Assembly (NCBI GenBank): GCA_000750105.3
Contig: JPHH03000056.1
Span: 124,001-188,000, forward strand
Reading direction: 5' to 3'
Length of the DNA: 64,000 nt
Source: Tolypocladium sp. Sup5 PDA-1
Lineage: Eukaryota; Ascomycota; Sordariomycetes; Hypocreales; Ophiocordycipitaceae
Position 1 is the first letter of the stretch. Every line of letters starts with the position of its first letter. The position numbers were made by a program, and so were the translations under genes. Below the pieces are notes generated by a model. The model was not told the origin of the DNA. It worked only from the letters and a program-made list of their open reading frames with translations, and ran no database searches. Shown one piece after another: positions 1 through 9,377 of this stretch.

Positions 1-797
1 TAGTCTGAGGAACGAAGGAGAGGTGGAGGTGCATACAGACACATGAGGTTCTTGGACAAGTGGGAGGAGGGCAGATGTCTGTTCTGGGATGCTGCTCATG
101 TGGATGATGCAGGAGAGCTGGAGCGAGGTGGAGGCGCAGGGTATAGCCTTGCCATGTACAGCAGCATGTTTTTGAGTTGACGCGAAATAATAGCACGGGC
201 TTGTTTGGACTCTGGTTCGTGTGAGCTGATGCAACACGTCGCGGAGGCTCTCTGGGTACCTCGGTTGGCAGACGAGAAGTCACGGTGAGAAGTCTTGGCC
301 TCGGGTATCCATGCCGTCGGCGTTGAATAGAGCTCGCGGCTTGTGGACCATGTGGGTTTCTTGCATGTTGGTGACAAAGTTGACGATGGTTAAGAGTCTC
401 GGCAGTTGGTGTAAGTGGAGGAGTCGGGGTGCAGACAAGCCGCAGATGACAAAGCTGCAGGACGAGGTGAGGCAAGGTGTGGAGAGCCACGGTGGAGGAG
501 TCGGCACGGAGAGACATCGCGGCTGACAAAGCGATGGCGTGGCCGTTGCACATGTGGAGTAACGTCGTGAACGGCGCCCGATGGGTGTCGTGTGAGTTTC
601 ATGGACGTTAACGGGCCTGATGAACGACGGCGGCCATTTTACGGAGCACTGTTGAAAAAAAGAATTCCAGTAACACAGATCTGTGGGGTGTTGCTTTTCC
701 AACTACAAGTATAAAGCAGCAGCGCAACCCGATGAGCTCCCTCTGGCAGTCCGTCGCACGCCTCGGCCGCAGCGAGCAGACACAGCGACAGACGACC
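1..797. other. left-edge intergenic region and MDR promoter
   Basis: No open frame here looks like a real protein; those present are short, without recognisable motifs and with unnatural composition. A TATAAA-like box lies at about 710-716. It sits just before a possible ATG at 732 but about 80 bp before the ATG at 798, which favours 798 as the start of the downstream oxidoreductase. Confidence 0.5.
710..716 (+). promoter_or_regulatory. TATA-like box of the MDR oxidoreductase gene
   Basis: The sequence TATAAAG lies 82 bp upstream of the preferred ATG at 798. A transcript starting some 25-40 bp downstream of it would begin beyond the alternative ATG at 732, so the box helps decide the start codon. 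This is inference from spacing only. Confidence 0.4.
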
Positions 798-2027
798 ATG
801 GCGCCGCCGCCCGAGAAGATGAGGCAGTGGACCACGGCCATGGACGGCGTGGACAAGCTGGCGCTGGGGGAGGTGGACGTGCCGAAGATGGGGGAGGGGG
901 AGGTGTTGGTCAAGGTGCTGGCCGTGAGCCTGAATTACCGGGACGTGGAGGGTGAGCCTCCTTTTCGCTTCCCGCTTTCTCACCCCCTTCTTGTTTTTGT
1001 CTTTCTGTTTCTCGTCATGTTTATTCTCGACTATGGAGACAAAGCGAAGAGACTGACGACGGCAGTCTGCTCCGGGCAATACGACCACGCCCCCTCCCTC
1101 CTCTCCCCCGGCGAGCCCATCGTCCCCTGCTCCGACATGTGCGGGCTCGTCGTCGCCGGCGACTCGCCCCGGTTCCCGCCCGGCGCGCGCGTGCTCTCCG
1201 TCTTCCTGCAGTCCCACCTCGCCGGCCCCGTCCGGGAGGACGACCTGGCCTCCGGGCTGGGCTACCCGCTGCCCGGCGTGCTGGCCGAGTACCGCGTCCT
1301 GCGCGCCGAGGCGCTCGTCGCCGCGCCGGCGCACCTGACCGACGCCGAGGCGAGCTGCCTGCCGGTCGCGGGCGTCACCGCGTGGACGAGCCTGAACTGG
1401 ATGCGGCCCCTCGGGCGGCACGTCGGCACCCTGCCCGCCGGGGACAACGCCGCCAAGACGGTCCTCCTGCAGGGCACCGGCGGCGTCGCCATCGCCGGCC
1501 TGCAGATCGCCCACGCCGCCGGCTTCAAGACCATCATCACCTCCTCCTCGGACGAGAAGCTCCGGCGCGCGCGCGACGAGCTCGGCGCCGACGCGGGCAT
1601 CAACTACCGGACCCACTGGGAATGGGCCGAGCCGGTCATGGCCGCCACCGGCGGGCGCGGCGCCGACATCGTCTTCGAGACGGGCGGCGCGCGCACCCTC
1701 CGCAAGAGCTTCGACGCCGTGGCGTTTGGCGGCGTCATCAACTGCATCGGCTACCTCTCCGGCAAGCACGACGACGACTCGGACGGGAAGACGCCGCGGC
1801 TGCACCGGCTCAACGTCAATGTCCTGGCTTTGCGGCGCAGCGTCACGCTGCGCGGCATCATCAATGGCGGCAAGGACCGGTTCGAGGAGATGGTGGGCTT
1901 CTACGCGGAAAAGGGGCTGAAGCCCGTCGTGGGCAAGACGTTTGCGTTTGGGGAGGCGAAGGAGGCGTTGGGGTACTTGCAAAAGGGGGAGCACTTTGGC
2001 AAGGTGGTCATCAAGGTGGCTGAATAG
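798..2027 (+). CDS. MDR-family (zinc-type alcohol dehydrogenase-like) oxidoreductase
   Basis: Two exons, 798-951 and 1066-2027, give 371 residues. The protein has the medium-chain dehydrogenase/reductase layout: an N-terminal GroES-like fold (NYRD motif, then LSPGEPIVPCSDMCG), then a Rossmann domain with the dinucleotide loop GTGGVAIAGLQ, and a C-terminal LQKGEHFGKVVIK segment typical of quinone-reductase-like MDRs. It probably reduces a carbonyl or quinone with NADPH in the cytosol; the substrate cannot be told. The canonical zinc-binding cysteine cluster of true alcohol dehydrogenases is not evident. The ATG at 798 has a strong context (ACCATGG) and follows a TATA box; an upstream in-frame ATG at 732 would add 22 residues. 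The 114-bp intron is a multiple of three and has no stop, so retention would insert a hydrophobic stretch. Confidence 0.85.
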   Translation: MAPPPEKMRQWTTAMDGVDKLALGEVDVPKMGEGEVLVKVLAVSLNYRDVEGEPPFRFPLSHPLLVFVFLFLVMFILDYGDKAKRLTTAVCSGQYDHAPSLLSPGEPIVPCSDMCGLVVAGDSPRFPPGARVLSVFLQSHLAGPVREDDLASGLGYPLPGVLAEYRVLRAEALVAAPAHLTDAEASCLPVAGVTAWTSLNWMRPLGRHVGTLPAGDNAAKTVLLQGTGGVAIAGLQIAHAAGFKTIITSSSDEKLRRARDELGADAGINYRTHWEWAEPVMAATGGRGADIVFETGGARTLRKSFDAVAFGGVINCIGYLSGKHDDDSDGKTPRLHRLNVNVLALRRSVTLRGIINGGKDRFEEMVGFYAEKGLKPVVGKTFAFGEAKEALGYLQKGEHFGKVVIKVAE

Positions 2028-2587
2028 GTGGACATGAAGCGAGGATACAAGGATGCACGACAAGTGGGTGCGAGGATACAAGGATACACGATATGATGGT
2101 CAGAGACTCATGAATACACGACGTGCACACGCACGGCTCAATGCTCGGGGATCAGTACTATGCCCATCCTGATATATCCGAACACGGTTGCTACACTATT
2201 AACTTATGTAAAACGACATCAACGTACATCATATCCCTCCCGGCCCATGGCTGCCGGGCCACCACCCCCCCATCATTCCCTGTATCGTCAAAACGCTGCA
2301 ACAGAAATGACGGCGAAACGAGGCCCTGATTTACATCGTTCAATCATCATGCGCGATGCCCGGCGGGTAGTTCGTCACCCTGAATGAAAAGCAAGAGAAG
2401 CCAGAAGCGTGACAGGAACGAGACCCTTCCCGCCCCCCTTCAAAGACAGGGGGACCAAACCATCTGTGGGGAATATACCGAGGCGGCTCTTGCGAGAAAC
2501 GGCACCAAAACGTCCAGCATTCACCCAACGCCGAGCTCAATGATGCGCAACAAGTCACACTTCGGCCACCGACGACGGCCGTGACGA
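2028..2587. other. convergent intergenic region
   Basis: Shared 3' region between the MDR gene and the Edc4-like gene, which converge here. There are direct repeats of an AGGATACA(A/C)G-type word around 2041-2090 just after the MDR stop. No gene is supported. Confidence 0.5.
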
Positions 2588-5500
2588 CTAGTCATACCGG
2601 CGCGGGCCGCGAAACGACTCGAGGATGTGGTCCGACGACCGCACGATCCACTCAATCTTGCCCTTGTCCACGTTGGCCAGGAACGGGTCCAGCGGGTAGC
2701 CGTCGTTGTACCCGGCCACGAGCGGCTTGAGCCGCGCCACCAGCAGCTGCATCGTCTGCGATGCGCTCTTCATCACCTCGCCGAAGCCCTGTCCCTCCCA
2801 GTCCTGCGACGTGTTAGTTGCTGTGCACACAAATGTCCATCTCGAGCATGATTGTTTAGGTCACTTACGTAGGTGGGCAGGCTGTCTCCAAACGCGCGCA
2901 CCGCCATCTCGATCCAGTCAATCTCCTGCTTCAGCCGCGGGTTCGGCTTCAGATCCTTGGAAATCGTCGCAATCACCACCAACAGCAGCAGGGGCGGCAG
3001 GTTGTCGAATCGGCTCGGCGGGTACGCGCTCAGGCATCGCCGGAAAATCTCCTTTTCGTGGCCGCTCTGGATCCACTGGATCATGGCGTCCTGCAGCCGT
3101 CCTTCCTGGATCGTCTTCTCAATCTTCTGCACTCGCTGCGCCAGCTCGTGGTCCGCCTCGGCCTCGCTCTTGCTCATCTGGTTGGCAAAGGCACCGGCCA
3201 GAGCGCTGACGTTGGTAGGGCCAACGTGCTCCGACGCAACAGCGGTCCCCTGCGGGCTCGTCACGGGCTGCGATCCGCGCATGTACTGAGGGCTCGCCAT
3301 GTACGACTGCGGCTGGCCGAGGGGTGCCTGGCTGGCCGGGAAGCTGCCCTGGTGGCTCGGCGCGTTGCCGCCCATCATGCTGTTTCCGTAGCCCTGGGGG
3401 TTCATGCCATGGGGAGCACCACCGGCTTGAGAGCCCTGGACGCCAGAGACGCCCGGGAGCTCGTGGACAGGTTGTTGTCTGAGCTTGAGGAACTCGGCCT
3501 GCAGAGACGACTGCGAGGCTGCCATGGTCGACACCATGTCCGTCAGTCGGCTCACGTAGGTGAGGAGCTGGTCAATCTTGTTGGTGTCGGCGGCATGCTG
3601 CGCCTTCATGTGCTCAAACTGATCCTGGTACTGCTGGTGCAGCTCACCGGCGACTCGCTGAGCCGACTGGCTGGCAATGTTGGAAAAGGTCGGGTTCAGC
3701 CTCTGCGTGAGCGTGGCAAGAACCTCTTGCTGTACGCCAGTCGTGACCGTAGCACCCACTCGGTCCGCGATGGCAGTCACAAAGTCTGCCGAGCGGAGGG
3801 ATCGGTTGAGGGCGTGGGGCAGCGAATTCTGAATCTCCTTTTGGACCGCCGACGCCACATTCGGCTGCAGCTTGTGGTTGAGAAGATCCGCCACGGCCTT
3901 GCCAGCGTGGTCCCCGATGGCTGGAATCACCAGCTCAGTAAACTGGTCATGAATCAGGGACTCGAGGACCTTTTGCGTGTTCTCGTTGAGCACCTCGGAC
4001 ACCATGTCGAGAAGCTTCAGCTGGTGCTGATTGAACGTTTCGTCTCTAACGCGTGCTCCCTCGTCAATCTTGCCGTGCAGGTTCTTGAGCGACGACTTGA
4101 GCGTGTCAGACACGGCGGCGGACAGCCGCGCCTCCATGCCAGTAATCGCAGTGTCGAGCATATCCGACGACACACCATTCGTAGCCACGCTGCTGGGTCC
4201 CTTGGAACCCTCGGGCTTGTTGGACGGCGTGACTCGAGGCGAGTTGGCCGTTCCGTTGGCGGTGGGCTCTGCTTCTTTGCCCGCCGCGCCACCTCTTCTC
4301 TTGCGAGGCTTGCGCTCCGGCTTTTCGGTCTGGTTCTCCTTGGACGACTGCACCGGGGTCTCTGTTTCGTTGGGTTCTTCCTTGAGCTTGGCTGGGCTGA
4401 CCGACTCGGCGCCGCGCTGAGCGGCGGTGTCGCTCGGCGCAGGCGTGGCCTGCAACAGCGATTCCTTGTTTCCACCCCGATTCGCGATGCGGACCTGTGA
4501 GGTGTCGCCGTTGTTGTTGTTGTTGGACTCGGTTGGCAGCGGCGTCTTGAGCTTGGAGACGGTCACCGCGCCCTCCTTGACAGCATCGACCGCGTCCAGG
4601 ACCTTGTTGTCCTTGGACCATCCCAGCTCGCACTGCTTGATGAGAAGGCAAGCCACTCCCTTGGAATGCATCGCGTACAGCTCAAAGAGAGTCGGCTCGT
4701 CGGCGTCCTGGACCATGGCCGGGTTGCACAGAATGTCCAGGCTGCGGATGACGCCCCTGTTGGCAAACGAGTACTCGCGGACTCCGCTAATCACAGCGGT
4801 GCTATCCGGCTGCGGGAGTGACGCGTCCTGCGCGACGAGGCGCTGGATGTACTCGGCCTGCGACACGCTCTTCAGGTTATACTTAGGAGCCGAAAGATGC
4901 GCAAAGTAGACCGAGTTTCGCGTGGGGTGTCCAATGACGATCATGCCGCTGGCGGGGTGATACATGACGCTGCACACCGCATCTGATTCCTTGCTGTGGG
5001 GAAGGTTGAACTCCTGGACGGGCTTGCCGAGCGCCAGATCCCACAGCTGGAGGGTGTGGTTCTGCTTCATGCCGACAATCATGTAGCGGAGCGCGCATCG
5101 CTTCTGGTACGGGCGCTGCTTGTCGAGGAGCAGAACCGACGTGGGCCAGGCCTTTTCGCCTTCCGGGGTGCTTGCCAAGGTCATCAGAGGCTCCTTAACC
5201 TCCAGGGACGTCTGTGCAGGCATCGGGGCGCGAGGGTCAGAGCCCTCCTTGACTGCCGTCAGGTCTCGGACATCCCAGAACTTGACCCGGCCGGACTTGT
5301 CAAGGGAGACGACAACGGTGTCGTCCTGGCTGAAGGTAAAGTCCTTGCCAGCCTTGCCCGTGTTGATCTTGAGCGAGCATTGTTTCAGCAAGCTCTCAGT
5401 GTCCACAACGCGGTCGTGGCCAGTCTTGAACAGCTTGTTCTGCATGATATACGAGGGCCAAATGAAGTTGATGGATTTTCCGCGGCCAACCGCAAAGTAC

Positions 5501-7449
5501 TCGGGGTGGATGGTCGAGGCGCGGGCCCTGGTCTTGAGGACGCCGCCGGGAGCGTCGCCATCGTGGGTTGCAATGGGCGGGAGAGCGAAGCCGTACTGCT
5601 CCAAGTGCGCATCCTCGATGTGGTCCTTTTCGCCATCCTTGATCTGGACCCAGTAGACGGTGCCGCTGATGCCAGTGCCGATGATGGCCTCTCTCTGGAC
5701 ACTCTCAATGTCGGAGGGGGTGACGGACATGGCAACGTTGAAGATGCGGTCCTTGGTATCGGTAAACACCTTGGCATCCTTTCCGTCGTCCTGGCGGATG
5801 ACGCGCAGGCCACCCTGCTTGGACATGCCGTAAGTCATGTAGGTCTGCGAGGCGGTGTAGAGGTTGCGGTCGATCTGGTCAAACTCCTTCTTGAGGCGCG
5901 CAATGTCCATGATGGACTCGTCGCGGAACTGGGGGCGAGGCTCCGTGCTGTCGTCTTGAAGGGTAATGGCGATCCACGGCTTCATGGGGAAGTTGTAAAC
6001 CCGGACAGGCGGGGCGTCCCTTTCCTCAATCACGACAATCTCCTCCTGGTCGGCACTCTCCCAGCTATCAGCAACGGCCTGTGCGTTATCGGAAGCGGCC
6101 TGGGCAGACTCCAAAACGTCGGGGCTGAAGGATGCCTCGGGAGAATCATATCTCGGGTTCTTTCCAATGTCCTTCTTGATGTCGTCGATGATCTGCTTCT
6201 CGACAGACCGGACAGCGGCAGCGCGCGCACCCTCCTCGGGCCATTCCTGACCGTCGTGGGGGCTGTCGTTCTTGCCGTCAGAGTCCTCGGCAATGTCAGG
6301 CTGCTCCATGCTCTGCTCGGCCCTGTCGAGAGCCTCCCGGGCGTCCCGATCCGCCTTGCCAGCCAGGTCGCTGACGGCCTCTGCGACAGTCTCCTTATTC
6401 TTGTCGACGGGGCCGAAGCTATCAAACTCGGACGTCGGAGGGGTCTGCTTCACAGACTGGTGCGAGTGCATAGACGAGGCGCGGTCGATGTTGCGTCGAG
6501 CGTGCTCCGGAGGGCTCGTGATGGGGCTTCGCTCGCTGCCGGCACGGGGCTGCTCGAGATGCTGCGAACCAGCCGGCGAGGCATGGTCCTTCTTGAGGAT
6601 CTGGAAGGGCGCGGCGCCACCGGCCGGTTGGGCGTTGGGGTTCTGCGGCGAGGACTGGCTCAAGCTGCCCATGAGCTGCTGGTAGAGCGCAGACATGTCG
6701 GCCGTAGACTCCTGCGTCTGAGCAAACGAGAAGGAGCCGACATTGGACCCCGGGTGCTGGACCTCGGCGAAGGAGTCGGACTGATGCCGGTGCTGCTGGT
6801 GCGGCTGGTAGTGCTGCGCCGGCTGGTAGGCATTGGCAGGCTGCTGATACTGGCCAAAGTAGCGGCTGGCATCCGCCGCAGCCTCGGGGGACTGGGGCGT
6901 CGGGCCGTCGGAGCGCGACGACTCGGCCAGCATGGGCTGGTCCGTCTGGGCCGGCTTCGGGCGATTGAGCAGGTTCAGAAGATATGACCTCGTGTCGGCA
7001 GGCGGAGAGCCGCCAGCAAAGGGATTGGCGGGCTGGTGGGCCGCAGGCGGAGCTGGGGCCTGTCTGGGTTCGTCCTGCTCGTGGGCGCCTCTCATAAGGG
7101 CAGCCAGCAAGCCGGTTGGATCAGCGCCGGCGGGAGCAGGCTGGTGGATGCGAGTCGAGGGGTACTGGGCCTGGCCGAAGCTGGGCTGGCGCGGCTGGTG
7201 CTGGGCCTGATGGCCATGGTGGTGCTGGGCCTGCTGATGGTCCTGCTGGGGATGGCGGTGCTGCTGCTGAGGCGACTGCTGCTGGGTTTGCTGCTGCGGC
7301 TGCGGCTGCGGCTGCTGCTGCTGGGCGCTCGAGCTCGCCGCGCCGGCACCGCTGAACTTGAGCAGATTCAGCAAGTTGGCGGTGCGGTCCGAGCTGGACG
7401 GCATGCCGCTGCTGTTGACGGGCGGCGTGGGCGCCGGAGGGAGATCCAT
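2588..7449 (-). CDS. Edc4/Pdc1-like mRNA-decapping scaffold protein
   Basis: Exon 1 is 7449-2869 and exon 2 is 2803-2588, joined across a 65-bp intron (GTAAGT, branch CTAAC, CAG), giving 1598 residues. The N-terminal 500 residues are low complexity, with a Gln/His-rich tract and short leucine motifs (LLNLL at 26-30, another LLNLL near 165). A central WD40-like region contains VKFWDVRD and LQLWDLALGK. It is followed by a charged linker and a long helical C terminus ending in a domain with ALxxWIQSGHE and LPPLLLLVVIATIS. This order matches Edc4/Ge-1/Varicose proteins (Pdc1 in fission yeast), which bridge Dcp1/Dcp2 and other decapping factors in P-bodies. The frame stays open upstream to a GTG at 7536, but the first ATG is at 7449 with a good context. 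Identification rests on architecture and C-terminal similarity recalled from the family. Confidence 0.8.
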
Positions 7450-8445
7450 GGCTGGCCTGGCGAGGGCTGGGGAAGCGAGCGAGCGGTTCGATGCAACTCC
7501 AGGGAACGGCAAGGGAATTGCTGGCGCCGCTTCCACGTAGGTCGTGCTTCGACGGGGGAGGGAGGATGGCGAGGCGAAGCTCTCTCGTGCGTGCGTTGCG
7601 GGTGTCGGGGAGGTTGAGGGAAGAGGAGAGGAAAGGAAAAGTCAATCTCCAAAGGCGTGAGGTGTGGTGGTGGTGTGGTGGTGGTTGGCGGTGTCGGGTA
7701 CGAGTAGAGCTTTCGCTGCGCCAGCTGGCGGTTGAAAAAAAAAAAAAGCCGGGTTAAGTAAGCAGCCCGAAATGCGTGGCAGCCCAACGACCACCAGCCC
7801 AGCCACCGCTGTCATCACCTCCACTGCGCAGCAACGGGTGAGCAACGACGAACGGGAGCCGGAGGCGTCGGTGACAGGCGAGCGGCAGCCCCCCTGCGTC
7901 CAGCCAGCCAGTGAGAGCACAGTGGGCAAAAGTGCGCTGGCAGACGACGTGGAGCCACCAGCCAGCCAACGGAGTGCCGCACGCGCAACCCGCTAATCCG
8001 TGCGCTGGGATCACAGCGCCGTGCAGTCGCAGCAGCGCTCGCGGACCCCTGTGAGTCGTCGCGGCGGGCACCTCAGCGCTCCATACGACAGGCGGGCACT
8101 AAAAAAAAAAGGTTCGAGGGGCGCCGCCCCCGTCGACGTTGGGGTGCCGTGGTGAGGTAATCACTCCGTGATCCAGCAACCTACACCACCTAATTGCCTA
8201 CCTCGCTCCCGCTGCTCCAACCGGCCAGCTTCTACCTCCTCAGCGACGACGACGTTACAACGAAACCGCCTGTTCCTGCGAGCGCATCCCCCGGCGCGAG
8301 AGAAACGAACAAGTCCTCGACTGGCGCCACGCCGCGCGCGGGCCAGCACCCGTCCCGTCACATGCGAGCCGCCCTGTAGCGAAAGCGCTGGCGTCGACTC
8401 CCTCCAGTCACCGAGCATCGATATCCGCACGCACAAAGGCCCGCC
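7450..8445. other. divergent promoter region
   Basis: Bidirectional upstream region between the Edc4-like gene (-) and the small membrane-protein gene (+). It has poly-A runs at about 7735-7747 and 8101-8110 and pyrimidine-rich stretches. No coding frame is convincing. Confidence 0.5.
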
Positions 8446-8961
8446 ATGTTCTGCCTAAGAAGGTATGCCGTCGCTCCATGCCCTGCAAGAGGCTGCGAGA
8501 AGGGTACCTTACTTGTCGCTGACCCGTGTCCCAGCTGGCTCCCCCTCCTCTTCATCCCCACCAACGCCTCGCCCGCCTTCATCTTCCTCTTCTTCGTCTG
8601 CACCTACTTCCTCAACCGGCCCTGCGTCTACTGCTCCATCCTGCTGCTCATCCTCTTCCTCACCTCGTGCAACTGGTCCGACCGCTGCTTCTTCGACTTT
8701 CGCAGCAACTGGTTCCTCCCGCGGCCCGGCGGCGGCGGCGGCTCCGGCATCAATGCCACGTCGCTCGACAACGACTCCGCGTTCAACGCCACCGTCGTCG
8801 AAATGGCCAACTCGACGGCCAAGGCCCTCGCCGGCGCGGCCGCCGACGAGATTGCCGTGCGACGGGCCGAGTGGACGGGCCTGGGCGTGGAGTGGCTGAG
8901 GAGCTTGCTCGGCAGGCGGGAGTGGAGGATCGAGTGCATGGATATTTACATACGGTTGTGA
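8446..8961 (+). CDS. small conserved fungal membrane protein
   Basis: Exon 1 is only 17 nt (8446-8462). The 72-bp intron (GTATGC, CTGAC branch, CCCAG) ends at 8534 and exon 2 runs 8535-8961, giving 147 residues. The spliced start reads MFCLRSWLPLLF. Next come two hydrophobic segments (about residues 7-25 and 30-47) with cysteines between and after them (NRPCVYC, SCNWSDRC), then a Gly-rich linker and a polar tail with several N-x-S/T sites. I believe the N-terminal half is a conserved uncharacterised Pezizomycotina family, but no function can be assigned. The intron is in frame and stop-free, so the unspliced frame is also open; the spliced form removes a Pro/Cys-rich insert that breaks the hydrophobic segment. 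Confidence 0.6.
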   Translation: MFCLRRYAVAPCPARGCEKGTLLVADPCPSWLPLLFIPTNASPAFIFLFFVCTYFLNRPCVYCSILLLILFLTSCNWSDRCFFDFRSNWFLPRPGGGGGSGINATSLDNDSAFNATVVEMANSTAKALAGAAADEIAVRRAEWTGLGVEWLRSLLGRREWRIECMDIYIRL

Positions 8962-9377
8962 TACGATTCGATGGCCCGGAGCGGGCATGCTGTACAACAC
9001 GCGGATTGGAGGCGTCGAGGAGGAGCACATGGTCATGATGCAGACGGCAGACTCGGCTCCGGCACATATGATTACCTTGCTGTATACTACCACCGACTTC
9101 AAAGATGTTGAACCTCACATGAGCCATCTTTCCCGACACCATATGATGGAGAGAGAGTCATGTTCAATTATATATGTATCGTGTGTCCGTAATAGTTTGC
9201 TCAGTCTGGCTAGGTACCCTAGTATAGAAAAATCACAATCATCAGGGGCATGGCCAGGTATGTTCCGTCCCGCCGTCATACAGTTTGGGTCGTGGTATTT
9301 GTGCATCGCATCGCTCAACCAAAAATGCCAGCTCGAACAGTCTCGATCCATCCACCGCCGGCGTCTTCATCCTCGTC
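8962..9377. other. convergent intergenic region
   Basis: The 3' space between the small membrane-protein gene and the acidic tail-anchored protein gene. It is moderately AT-rich. No gene or repeat is seen. Confidence 0.5.

Noticed and set aside
280..702. 140-codon minus-strand frame at the left edge
   Set aside because: No recognisable features and overlaps the promoter of the MDR gene.
639..2081. 480-codon antisense frame across the MDR gene
   Set aside because: Biased Arg/Gly/Val composition without motifs; a shadow produced by GC-rich codons of the real gene.
3058..6987. Long plus-strand frames (480 and 663 codons) opposite the Edc4-like gene
   Set aside because: They mirror the real minus-strand gene, are Leu/Arg/Gly/Val-rich and have no domain.
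7450..7536. N-terminal extension of the Edc4-like protein to 7536
   Set aside because: The first codon there is GTG, not ATG; the ATG at 7449 has a better context.
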